This document shows positions 36,801 to 44,599 of a stretch of DNA of 64,000 nucleotides, piece by piece. The notes under the pieces were generated by a model. The model searched no databases. It was not told the origin of the DNA and saw only the letters and a list, made by a program, of their open reading frames with translations. Both the position numbers and the translations under genes were made by a program. The stretch comes from Winogradskyella psychrotolerans RS-3. GTDB taxonomy: Bacteria > Bacteroidota > Bacteroidia > Flavobacteriales > Flavobacteriaceae. Every line of letters begins with the position of its first letter. Position 1 is the first letter of the stretch. The stretch lies in contig NZ_ATMR01000176.1 in assembly GCF_000427335.1 (NCBI RefSeq), forward strand, positions 62,001 to 126,000, read 5' to 3'.

Positions 36801-37411
36801 TCGTTATCTATATCAGATACCTCAACTCCTTTTGCATAATCAGCATAAGAATCTATTAATTGTTCGTTACCGAAACTTCCTAATCCATCAGTATTTTCAT
36901 ACCAAGCGATATCATCGTCATCAAAAGAAGACGACAATACATCTAAATCTCCATCATTATCTATATCAGCGGAAATAATTTTATTAACACCACTAGCAGA
37001 ATTACTTATTAAAATTTCAGGTCCAAAATTCCCTAGTCCATCAAGGTTTTTAAACCAAACAATTTTATCTGTATAGGTGACACTTGGATCTGAAGCAGCA
37101 AGTATATCTAAATCCCCATCACCATCAATATCAGCAACATTCACAAATGTGGCATCATAAACAGTATGACTTATCTTATGAGGAAAAAATTCACCTAATC
37201 CATTTACATTTTCAAACCAAAGAATTTGATTGTCTTCTGAAGACGATAAAACATCAATATCACCATCACCATCTATATCAGCTGATAAAACAGAGGTAAC
37301 TCGCCTTCCTTTATGGCTTTTATCAATAACTACATTTCTTTCAAACCCAATCTGCCCAAAACCAAACTGCAAGCAAAAAACTAAAATAACCGTACTGTAA
37401 AACTGTTTCAT
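33890..37411 (-). CDS. T9SS surface protein with FG-GAP/VCBS repeats and DUF7619-like tail
   Basis: 1173 residues. A signal peptide (about 1-19) is followed by roughly fourteen FG-GAP/VCBS-type repeats up to about 745, each with a calcium-loop DxDxDGDxD (for example DIDGDGDIDVLSS) and a WFENxDGLGxF strand, which should fold as one or two beta-propellers. Then come a small beta domain, a DUF11-like domain, a DUF7619-type domain (YDPNDITVLEG onward) and a type A T9SS sorting domain (QVFPNPVKN, last about 70 residues). The tail is closely related to that of the neighbouring LRR protein. Likely a calcium-stabilised, surface-exposed binding protein; the ligand is unknown. Confidence 0.92.
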   Translation of the reverse strand: MKQFYSTVILVFCLQFGFGQIGFERNVVIDKSHKGRRVTSVLSADIDGDGDIDVLSSSEDNQILWFENVNGLGEFFPHKISHTVYDATFVNVADIDGDGDLDILAASDPSVTYTDKIVWFKNLDGLGNFGPEILISNSASGVNKIISADIDNDGDLDVLSSSFDDDDIAWYENTDGLGSFGNEQLIDSYADYAKGVEVSDIDNDGDLDVLSISLSDHVVWYENINNGSSFSAGTVINSTSRNELHISDIDGDGDEDIFSSTNTSVVWQENLGFGNFSQENIISDNLNMVKSIYTVDFDSDNDLDLLVAAYDDNKLIWFENLDGLGDFGVEQIISSNVSKPISVFADDFDGDSDIDVLLGSFNISLNSVEWYENTDSQGSFSEAKYITKSAGQDVNSVIAVDIDGDFDLDLVSTSYRITGWYENQDGLGDFATQKFITSRGSTSINQSSIISAGDIDGDGDNDLVLVSTLQSNTAYSQIFWIENIDGLGSFEVEHLVSPAMTNTNSSVNLSDIDGDGDLDIAYTSFNEGGWFENLDGAGNFANTDTNIFISDYASSLLLVDLDDDGDMDAVSSGETVMYNNGSGGFSSNGTSRHRYNDYDSKNVIVNDLDNDNQSDLIFAEGWYSLDNDNDYYLEQNIDTNNSQGAVISGGDLDLDGDFDIVSCGNYVNEITWNENLDGLGTFSPKQIIDSNLTNPTSIITVDIDADGDLDLVSTSQYEVILYKNNLNPEVNVIEGNIGLSVNGNDCGSILLNNVLVITESDSETIGTYTTINGDYRLFTGQGNYITEIQNTPYYYTSNPISQTSNFVGIGNTEIIDFCIEPSGIHNDLNISIYPSQDDPRPGFNTTYQIVYSNIGTTQLSGSVSFEFDDSKLNFLNASETVASQTANTLTFDFTDLNPFETRTIDLEFNVFAPPTTNIGDELVATATISPVAGDETEEDNTFSLQQTLIGSYDPNDITVLEGDQISINDADKYLHYLIRFQNTGTASAINVRVETILDDKLDWATIKLESLSHTGRVEIIDETDVSFIFNNINLADSTNDEPNSHGYIAYKIKPKSDVEVGDIISGIADIFFDFNPAIITNTVSTEIVESLSVNEFNVQTIQVFPNPVKNKLEITSSQIIDFMTVVDINGRVLKEIKLSNLEYSLDVSNLTKGVYFLEIQSGDSKSTNKFIKN

Positions 37412-37435
37412 ATAATTAATTTAAAAAATTACAAA

Positions 37436-38404
37436 TTAACCCTTTCCAACTTCAATAACAAACTCCAAAGCACGCTGTTCATTATAATAAGCCTTTCCTT
37501 TTTGAATAAATCCAACATGCCCTCCATATTTAGGCATTTCTAAAAGGACATTAGAATTCTGTTTCGCTTCTTTTACGGGATAACATTCTGCAGATAAAAA
37601 GGAATCGTTAAGCGCATTAATTATTAAAGACGGTACTTTTATATTTGGCAAGAATTGCAAGCAACTGGCTTTCTCATAATAATCAAAAGCGTCCTTAAAA
37701 CCATGCGCTTTTGACGTATAGACATCGTCAAAATCTATTAAAGTTTTAATTGAATCAAAATCCGCAACTGATATGTTATTAGGGAATTGCTCTAATTTTG
37801 GTTTCAACTTATCCTTTAAATGCGCTAAGAATCGAATCGCGTAATGTTTATTTTTCAAACTTAATAATTCTCCACAAGAGCCTTTTAAATCACAAGGTGT
37901 AGACACCGCAATAACCGCCTTTAGTTCCGTTGGAAGTTCCCTTCCTTCACCCACATATTTCAAAACCATATTAGCACCTAAGCTAATCCCTTTTATATAG
38001 ATTTCATCATATTGCCCTTTTGACAATACATGCTTTACCGTAGCATCTAAATCTTCAGTTGCACCAGAATGGTAACTCCGAAACAAGAGATTAGGTTCAC
38101 CACCACAACCTCTAAAATTAACCGCAACAGCATCGACACCATTGTTATTAAAGTGTTTTGCTGTTCCTGTAATATATGGACGTTGCGCATTACCCTCTAA
38201 ACCATGTAAGAGAATAATGATTCTATTCGATTTTTGTTGCGCATAACTCCAATCTAAATCTAAGAAGTCGGTATCCGGAAGTGTTATACGTTCTCTAGTC
38301 TGATCTACTCCTTCAACTTTTCGAGCTAGTCCAGAAAAAACAGTTGATACAAAGCTTTTCTTAGCCCAGAATGGTGGTTTGTAGGTTGATTCTAATATTG
38401 GCAT
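37436..38404 (-). CDS. YheT-family alpha/beta hydrolase
   Basis: 322 residues, cytoplasmic. It follows the YheT pattern: N-terminal YKPPFWAKKSFVSTV, oxyanion region LLHGLEGNAQRPYI, nucleophile elbow GISLGAN with the catalytic Ser, NALNDSFLS with the acid, and YGGHVGF with the catalytic His near the end. Relatives hydrolyse short or medium acyl esters, but the native substrate is not known. It lies 24 bases upstream of the VCBS surface gene start and may share its transcript. A dead copy of its C-terminus survives at 33647-33785. Confidence 0.88.
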   Translation of the reverse strand: MPILESTYKPPFWAKKSFVSTVFSGLARKVEGVDQTRERITLPDTDFLDLDWSYAQQKSNRIIILLHGLEGNAQRPYITGTAKHFNNNGVDAVAVNFRGCGGEPNLLFRSYHSGATEDLDATVKHVLSKGQYDEIYIKGISLGANMVLKYVGEGRELPTELKAVIAVSTPCDLKGSCGELLSLKNKHYAIRFLAHLKDKLKPKLEQFPNNISVADFDSIKTLIDFDDVYTSKAHGFKDAFDYYEKASCLQFLPNIKVPSLIINALNDSFLSAECYPVKEAKQNSNVLLEMPKYGGHVGFIQKGKAYYNEQRALEFVIEVGKG

Positions 38405-38451
38405 TTTCGGTATTCTGTATTTAGTTTTTTAATCGGATGATTATGTTAAAC

Positions 38452-38564
38452 GTCAGTTCGAGTGTTCCGACTTTTTAGTCGGGATGTATCGAGAACTTTT
38501 TAAAGCATTAATTACTAACGACTTCTCGATACAATTTTTCATGCTTCGAAATCACTCGAAGTGA
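38452..38564. repeat. Dispersed palindromic repeat with nested stems
   Basis: A 113-base element with outer arms gtcagttcgagtgtt / aatcactcgaagtgac (one mismatch), an inner perfect 10-base stem gtatcgagaa / ttctcgatac (38486-38495, 38523-38532), and a small ccgac / gtcgg hairpin. It fills the gap between the hydrolase and peptidase genes. Such elements recur in many flavobacterial genomes. Confidence 0.75.
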
Positions 38565-38586
38565 CCACTGCAATGTAATTGTTATA

Positions 38587-40476
38587 TTATTTAAACACAG
38601 TAAACTCTATAGACGAATCATTAAAGACTTTATGTGTTTGCTTTTGAAAATCCGCTTCCTTGGCTTCAAATATGTTATCGACATACGTCTGTGGATTCGC
38701 ATCTATGTAAGGAAAGAACGTACTCTGAACTTGCACCTGAATCTTGTGTCCTTTTTTAAAGGTATGAAACACATCTTGCAACTTTAGATTTACCTTTGTT
38801 TTTTCATTTGGCACAAAAGGTTCTGGCTCAGACATACTATTTCTAAAACGTCCTCTTAGGACTTCACTGCGCACCATCATATGATAATTACTTAGTTTTA
38901 AATGATCTTGAACATCCTCTGTGTTTTTAGTATCTGCAGGAAACACATCAACCACTTTTACAATCCAATCTGCTGCTGTTCCTGTTGTAGACACGTATAA
39001 CTTTGTTAAAATATCTCCAGCAAGTGTAACGTCATCTTCTAAGACTTCAGTTTCAAACGTGAGCACATCTGGTCGTCTTGAGGCGAAACGCTGATCGTCT
39101 GTCATGAATTTTCTTGGCGTAAACCCGACCTTAATATCTTCCGTGTATGGTACAGGTTTTTTAGGATCACTTATAAATTCTGACGCTCCATACATTTTAT
39201 TAGGTCGTTGCGTTAAACGCTCATAAGGCTGCATGTAATAACTTTCCTTCGTTGCATTTTCAGGAGGCCAAACGTTAAAGGACTGCCATTCTTTGGTTCC
39301 TGTATTAAACATTTGAGCTTCAGCTAAATTAGTTTGTCCATTAGCTTCACCTTTTAAGAAATGATTAAAGAATTTGGTTTCAATATTTTTCTGAAAATGA
39401 TCTGAAATGCTATCTCCAAAATGAATATTACCAACAACTTGTCTTTCGCTATTTCTAGCCCAATCTCCATGACTCCAAGGTCCAAAAACAACAGTATTAT
39501 AATTATCGCTATTTTCTTCAATGCTTTTATACGTATTAAAAGGCCCATATAAATCTTCCGCATCAAACAAACCACCAACAATCATCGTCGCTGGTTTGAT
39601 ATCTTTTAAATGTTGAATAATCCCTCTACTCTTCCAGAACTCATCATAAGTAACATGGGTTTTTATTTGCTCCATAAACACATTAGTACTATCATAAAAT
39701 TTATTCAATTTACTTAAAGGTGTATGATCTAAGAAAAATTGATGTTGATCTTCTGTTCCCATATCTGGAAATGCATACCAAGCTTCAGTTGTTGGCTCTT
39801 GTTTCATAGCACCAAATAAAGCTGTTGCTCTCCAATAACTTAACAAAAACGCACCATTATGAATAAAATCATCGAAAAAGAAATCTCCAATACAAGCTTG
39901 TGGAGACACTGCTTTTAAAGCCGGATGAGAATCTAACAAAGAATACGTGGCATAAAAACCAGGATATGAAATGCCGTAAGTCCCAACATTACCATTATTA
40001 TTTTCAACATTATTTACCAACCACTCGATAGTATCATAAGTATCACTTGCTTCATCAGTTTGAGTTCCTGTTTTATTAGGAATATAAGCACGCATATTAT
40101 CATAGATACCTTCACTGTTCCAACGTCCACGCACATCTTGATAGACCATAATATTACCTTCTTCCATAAGGTATTTATTTGGGCCAATTTTAGATTTGAA
40201 TTCATCTTCCCCATACGGTTGGCAACTGTAAGGAGTACGCATCATTAGCATCGGATAAGTCTTAGACGTATCCTTTGGCGAATAAATAGTGGTATGCAAC
40301 TTTATTCCGTCGCGCATTGCTATCACCACTTCTTTCTTTGTATAATGGTCTTGCGGATTATAAACCGCCTCAACTGCAAGTTCCGAAATCGCTTTAACAG
40401 AAGATGTTTCAGCGGGCTTGCAACTTGAAAGTGTTATAAAAATTAATAGGAAAAGCGTAATTCTTTGGAATATCAT
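38587..40476 (-). CDS. CocE/NonD-family (S15 peptidase-like) exported hydrolase
   Basis: 629 residues, a likely lipoprotein (LSSC, Cys19). The alpha/beta hydrolase domain starts KKEVVIAMRDGIKLHTTIY; the nucleophile elbow is YGISYPGF, the acid lies in GGLFDAEDLYG and the His in FGPWSHGDW. The C-terminal third is the jelly-roll X-Pro dipeptidyl-peptidase domain (from about 440). Family members cleave acyl bonds of dipeptides with proline, glutaryl-beta-lactams or cocaine-like esters, so the substrate is open. Export fits peptide or xenobiotic breakdown in the periplasm. Confidence 0.9.
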   Translation of the reverse strand: MIFQRITLFLLIFITLSSCKPAETSSVKAISELAVEAVYNPQDHYTKKEVVIAMRDGIKLHTTIYSPKDTSKTYPMLMMRTPYSCQPYGEDEFKSKIGPNKYLMEEGNIMVYQDVRGRWNSEGIYDNMRAYIPNKTGTQTDEASDTYDTIEWLVNNVENNNGNVGTYGISYPGFYATYSLLDSHPALKAVSPQACIGDFFFDDFIHNGAFLLSYWRATALFGAMKQEPTTEAWYAFPDMGTEDQHQFFLDHTPLSKLNKFYDSTNVFMEQIKTHVTYDEFWKSRGIIQHLKDIKPATMIVGGLFDAEDLYGPFNTYKSIEENSDNYNTVVFGPWSHGDWARNSERQVVGNIHFGDSISDHFQKNIETKFFNHFLKGEANGQTNLAEAQMFNTGTKEWQSFNVWPPENATKESYYMQPYERLTQRPNKMYGASEFISDPKKPVPYTEDIKVGFTPRKFMTDDQRFASRRPDVLTFETEVLEDDVTLAGDILTKLYVSTTGTAADWIVKVVDVFPADTKNTEDVQDHLKLSNYHMMVRSEVLRGRFRNSMSEPEPFVPNEKTKVNLKLQDVFHTFKKGHKIQVQVQSTFFPYIDANPQTYVDNIFEAKEADFQKQTHKVFNDSSIEFTVFK

Positions 40477-40524
40477 TGTCGTTAAATTTTGAAAAGTTTA
40501 AAGATAAGCAGTTAAAATTTTATA

Positions 40525-40551
40525 CCTACAAGGTTTTTAAAACCTCGCAGG
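40525..40551 (-). repeat. Imperfect hairpin after adenine deaminase
   Basis: cctacaaggttt / aaacctcgcagg form an imperfect stem with G-U pairs, followed by T-rich sequence on the minus strand. It could act as the ade terminator. The word resembles a hairpin repeated in flavobacterial intergenic DNA, including the one at 52596-52628. Confidence 0.45.
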
Positions 40552-40563
40552 ATAGATTGGATT

Positions 40564-42186
40564 TTAAGCGACTTCAACTGAAGTAAACTCGAACTTCCCT
40601 CCATCAAAAAGTCCTTTATCACTTAATTTTAATGCCGGAATCACCAATAAGGCCATAAACGACAAACTCATATAAGGAGCATGAAGCTTGCTTCCTAATT
40701 GCTTCGCCATTTTATCTAATTCGGAATACTGCTTTCCTATAACATCAGCGCTTTTATCACTCATAATTCCTGCCACAGGAAGTGCTACTACTTTCTCTTC
40801 TGAATCTGAAACTGCACAAATACCACCTTCATTTTCTATTAACAAATTGACAGCTTTACAAATAGCCTCATCTGAAACACCAACAGCAATAATATTGTGT
40901 GAATCGTGACCAACAGAACTCGCAATTGCACCTTCCTTTAGTCCATAGTTTTTAATAAATGCAATAGCTGGTGTATCATTTTGATAACGATTAACAACAA
41001 CCATTTTTAAAATATCGGTTTCGGTATTAGATACTAGATTACCATCCTCAATCGTTGAACCTTCAATAATTTCATTGGTTACTAACTCTCCATCTAAACA
41101 TTCAATAACTCTAATTTGTTTTGAATTTGATTCGAATCTAAAATCTGAAACTTCCTTTTTATCGGTATTAAAATTGTTTAAATTTTCAAAATCAACATGT
41201 TTGATTTTTGACACTCCATTATCATAAACCAGCTCACCATTGATATACGTTTGAAGCGTTTTAAAGTCTTTTAAATCGTCGACAACAATACAATCGGCAT
41301 TATCACCGACATTCAGCAATCCTACATCTAAATTGTAGTGCTTCACCGGATTCACACAAGCAGCTTGTAATACTTTAAAGACATCATTACCTTTAGCAAC
41401 AGCTCTTGCACAAACTTCGTTTATATGTCCTAATAGTAAATCATCTGGATGCTTATCATCACTACAAAACATCATGTTTTCGTAATGCTCGTCTAATAAA
41501 TCGATAAGCGCATTAAAATTTTTAGCAGCACTACCCTCACGGATAATAACCTTCATGCCTTTTTGAAGCTTTTCTAAACCTTCATCATAGGTGAAACATT
41601 CATGATCTGTAGAAATCCCTGCTGAAATATATTTAGTTAAATCGTCACCTCGCAATCCTGGTGCATGGCCATCAACTGGTTTATTGTAATGTTTTGCCCA
41701 TTCGATTTTCTTCAACACTTCTGCATCATCATAAATGACTCCGGGATAATTCATCATTTCAGCCAAATACTTAATATCATGATTCGCCATTAAGGTTTTA
41801 ATATCATCAGAATCAATCACTGCTCCTGCCGATTCAAAACTCGTCGCGGGCACACAAGAAGGTGCTCCGAAATTGAATTTAAAAGGGGTTTTCTTTCCGT
41901 TTTCAATCATAAATTCCACACCTTTTACACCAAGTACATTGGCAATTTCGTGTGGATCTGAAACCGTAGAAACGGTACCATGATTTACAGCAATCTTCGC
42001 AAATTCACTTGGCACCAACATTGAACTTTCAATATGAATATGCGCATCTACAAAACCGGGTAAGATGAAATGATTTTCTTCGCAATCCTTTTCTACGATA
42101 GATTCAATTTTACCATTTTTAATAGTCACTTCCCCTTTGTAGATGTTTCGATTTTGAATATCTACGATGTTTCCTTTTAATATCAA
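40564..42186 (-). CDS. ade: Adenine deaminase
   Basis: Deaminates adenine to hypoxanthine for purine salvage. 540 residues, an amidohydrolase-fold protein of usual length (about 550). The metal-binding motif [10 protein letters not shown] sits near residue 50, followed by [11 protein letters not shown]; further conserved segments are [20 protein letters not shown] and the C-terminal [14 protein letters not shown] region. The frame opens with TTG (ATATTAAAAGG next), since no ATG lies upstream of the conserved first strand. It is followed by an imperfect hairpin. Confidence 0.96.
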   Translation of the reverse strand: MILKGNIVDIQNRNIYKGEVTIKNGKIESIVEKDCEENHFILPGFVDAHIHIESSMLVPSEFAKIAVNHGTVSTVSDPHEIANVLGVKGVEFMIENGKKTPFKFNFGAPSCVPATSFESAGAVIDSDDIKTLMANHDIKYLAEMMNYPGVIYDDAEVLKKIEWAKHYNKPVDGHAPGLRGDDLTKYISAGISTDHECFTYDEGLEKLQKGMKVIIREGSAAKNFNALIDLLDEHYENMMFCSDDKHPDDLLLGHINEVCARAVAKGNDVFKVLQAACVNPVKHYNLDVGLLNVGDNADCIVVDDLKDFKTLQTYINGELVYDNGVSKIKHVDFENLNNFNTDKKEVSDFRFESNSKQIRVIECLDGELVTNEIIEGSTIEDGNLVSNTETDILKMVVVNRYQNDTPAIAFIKNYGLKEGAIASSVGHDSHNIIAVGVSDEAICKAVNLLIENEGGICAVSDSEEKVVALPVAGIMSDKSADVIGKQYSELDKMAKQLGSKLHAPYMSLSFMALLVIPALKLSDKGLFDGGKFEFTSVEVA

Positions 42187-42242
42187 ATTGTCTATTTTAT
42201 TTTATTATAAAATCACTTAAAATTAAAAAATATAAAACTATT

Positions 42243-42265
42243 AAACAATTAATTGTTAATTGTTT
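42243..42265. repeat. Inverted repeat after tilS
   Basis: aaacaatta / taattgttt arms around a 5-base centre. On the minus strand the same bases can also be read as two heptamers AACAATT in tandem. A weak terminator or a degenerate heptad array; no strong poly-T follows. Confidence 0.4.
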
Positions 42266-42273
42266 ACATCAAT

Positions 42274-43590
42274 TTACCGAATCTCAACTTTAAGTCTGTT
42301 TTTTGTATTGTTTGTCACTTTAAATCGTTCGTCAGCACGTTTACCTACGACCCAAACGACCTTATTATCGGATGTTAATAACCATGTGTTTTCTTTTTCA
42401 ACCAAAGACTGTTTTTCATCTTTAAGGTATTTACTCAGCTTCTTTTTACCGGTCATTCCAGAGGGTTGAAAAACATCTCCTTCTTTCCATAATCTTAATT
42501 CTAATGGAAATTTTAAGAGGTCTCTATCAATGAAAATTGTGTTTTTTGAAACCTCAAAAAGGCCTTCAACGTTATCAAAAGAAAGCTTACCTATCGGTGT
42601 TTCTATTTCTTTATTATTTTCATTGATTAATAGAGATTCTTCACTTCGCTCAGAATGACAAAAATCTGTTAGGATTAAAAACTCGCGATGCTTAATCAAA
42701 CGATGTGAATTCGATTTTACTAATTTACCGGATTGTGCATCTAATAAATCAACAATATCATCCCATTCTGTAAAACCATAGCCCTTAAACAGTTCAAACA
42801 AATACGCTTTAGGGTTAGTAACTGACTTGAATTCTGAAATTTTATAGGTTATTCCCGACTCATCATTACTTACAATAGCTCTCTTTGCAAAATCATTTAA
42901 ATTATCTTCAATGAGACCTGCTGTATCATTAAGATTAGAGATGGTACTTTGAAAGCTGTCTAATAATTGCGGGTTGATTTCTTTTAGAATCGGAACAACT
43001 TCGTGTCTCAATTTATTTCTTAAATACTTTCTTGAAGCATTACTTGCATCTTCTCTCCACAAAATGTTTTCCTGATTTACAAAGGCTTCAATTTGTACTC
43101 TTGAGAACGGCAACAAGGGTCTTACAACATTATCATTAATCATCGGGATTCCGGTTAAACCGTTTAATCCTGTTCCTCTTGTAAAGTTGATAAGAAAGGT
43201 TTCCAAATTGTCATCTGCATGATGCGCTGTTAAAATATAATCGAATTTTAACTGTTCTGCTAATTCTTTAAACCAATCGTAACGCAATTCGCGCGCAGCC
43301 ATTTGAATAGACCGTTTATGCTCTTTTGCATAGGCTTCTGTATCAAAATTCTGAATAAAAACTTCGGCATCTAATTCTTCGGCCAACTCTAGAACGAAGT
43401 CTTCATCCTTATTGCTTTCCTCTGCTCTTAAGTTGAAATTACAATGGGCTAGCGAAAAATTAAGATTAAGACGCTTACATAAATGCGCTAATACAACGCT
43501 ATCTATTCCACCAGAAATAGCAATTATAAACTTTCCTTCTTTTAAAAATGAAAGATTCCTATGGATATGTATTTGAAAATCGTTTTGCAC
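42274..43590 (-). CDS. tilS: tRNA(Ile)-lysidine synthase with a repeat-derived insertion
   Basis: Adds lysine to C34 of tRNA-Ile2 (CAU anticodon), changing its reading from Met to Ile; usually essential. 438 residues. The PP-loop ATP motif SGGIDS is at 26-31, with LTAHHADDNLETFL (about 120-133) and RGTGLNGLTGI following, then the C-terminal TilS domain. Residues 311-320 read CHSERSEESL, the translation of a dispersed repeat, placed in a linker before the C-terminal domain. The frame opens with GTG; a -7 word lies so close that the mRNA may be leaderless. Confidence 0.95.
   Translation of the reverse strand: MQNDFQIHIHRNLSFLKEGKFIIAISGGIDSVVLAHLCKRLNLNFSLAHCNFNLRAEESNKDEDFVLELAEELDAEVFIQNFDTEAYAKEHKRSIQMAARELRYDWFKELAEQLKFDYILTAHHADDNLETFLINFTRGTGLNGLTGIPMINDNVVRPLLPFSRVQIEAFVNQENILWREDASNASRKYLRNKLRHEVVPILKEINPQLLDSFQSTISNLNDTAGLIEDNLNDFAKRAIVSNDESGITYKISEFKSVTNPKAYLFELFKGYGFTEWDDIVDLLDAQSGKLVKSNSHRLIKHREFLILTDFCHSERSEESLLINENNKEIETPIGKLSFDNVEGLFEVSKNTIFIDRDLLKFPLELRLWKEGDVFQPSGMTGKKKLSKYLKDEKQSLVEKENTWLLTSDNKVVWVVGKRADERFKVTNNTKNRLKVEIR
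42633..42659. repeat. Dispersed repeat inserted in frame in tilS
   Basis: On the minus strand it reads GTCATTCTGAGCGAAGTGAA and continues to GAATCTC, a word common in Bacteroidota and Chlorobi intergenic DNA. Here it encodes the peptide CHSERSEESL. A longer variant lies in pabB at 45441-45490. Confidence 0.85.
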
Positions 43591-43594
43591 ATTT

Positions 43595-43602
43595 CAAAGG
43601 TA
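43595..43602 (-). promoter_or_regulatory. -7 promoter element of tilS
   Basis: TACCTTTG on the minus strand fits TAnnTTTG perfectly. Its last base lies 5 bases before the GTG start, which would put the transcript start at or next to the start codon. Confidence 0.45.
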
Positions 43603-43773
43603 TTGAAATTTATGGTTTCTAAAACCGACTCTTTAATGTTGTTGTAGGAAGATTCAAAAAGCGATATTGCCTTAATGATAATCTACATATTTAAACGGAT
43701 GTTAAAATGACTTTTATCATATTGATGTGTTTTCTTTTTAATTAACTTTAAAAGAATTTAAAATTATTAGGTC

Positions 43774-44463
43774 ATGAGTGTAACAGAAAAATTAACATCA
43801 GAAACAACACGAAATACCTTTGAAAAAAAGATACTTTCTGCATTGCCACATTTACACCCTTATGTAAAACATAGAATTTATATCGCTGAAACCACTGGTA
43901 TTCTACCTAAAAATATGTTTTCGTCTAATGGACTAATAGACGAAAGTGTTATAGTTTTATACAGTGAAGACTTTGATGTTGATGCTGATACAGAAGCTGT
44001 AAAACTAGAGTTATTTAGAATTGTAGATAACTATATGAATGTGTTGTTTAAAAACGAAGCGTTCCATAAAAACACGATCAGTACAGATGATATTCTTAAA
44101 AAGGAATTAGATAAACTGAGTGAAGACTATACTATTGACGGTGATTTCGATTTTATTCTAAATACTGAGCTTAACGATATTTCTTATCATCAAGATCAAG
44201 AGCATGCCTTGCATTTATATTCGGATAAAGAAACTTCCATTTTAAAAGCCTTTGATATTAAGGATTTATCTATATCTAAGTCTCCGAGAGTGTTTGGGCA
44301 ACTTTACAATTGGCTACCGTTTAATGTCTCTAATATTGTAGATTTATACATTATAGGTAAACTCGATTTTGAATCTATTGCTAAGATTAAAAAGATTGAA
44401 CAGAAACGGGTTGAGGCGATTTTTGATAAGGTTAAGCGTACATTTAGACGGCATATTGAGTGA
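43774..44463 (+). CDS. Conserved protein with C-terminal sigma-region-4-like HTH
   Basis: 229 residues, soluble. The last about 50 residues (LPFNVSNIVDLYIIGKLDFESIAKI, then QKRVEAIFDKVKRTFRRHI) have the spacing of a helix-turn-helix like sigma-70 region 4 or a similar DNA-binding fold, with a basic final helix. The N-terminal 160 residues are acidic, mixed helical, with no motif I know, and no sigma region 2 is visible. It could be an anti-sigma-like or sigma-like regulator, but this is a weak inference. A heptanucleotide array starts directly after its stop codon. Confidence 0.72.
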   Translation: MSVTEKLTSETTRNTFEKKILSALPHLHPYVKHRIYIAETTGILPKNMFSSNGLIDESVIVLYSEDFDVDADTEAVKLELFRIVDNYMNVLFKNEAFHKNTISTDDILKKELDKLSEDYTIDGDFDFILNTELNDISYHQDQEHALHLYSDKETSILKAFDIKDLSISKSPRVFGQLYNWLPFNVSNIVDLYIIGKLDFESIAKIKKIEQKRVEAIFDKVKRTFRRHIE

Positions 44464-44464
44464 T

Positions 44465-44513
44465 GGTTGTTGGTTGTTGGTTGTTGGTTGTTGGTTGTTG
44501 GTTGTTGGTTGTT
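44465..44513 (+). repeat. Tandem heptanucleotide repeat (GGTTGTT)7
   Basis: Seven perfect copies of GGTTGTT, one base after the stop codon of the HTH-protein gene. It occupies the 3' end between this gene and the convergent pabB. Confidence 0.98.
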
Positions 44514-44599
44514 GGGATACTAACACTAATTTATTTTACAATAGAGGAAAGCTTCAAAATAAATATAATTAAGCTAAAACCTGAGACTGTGACTAAAAA

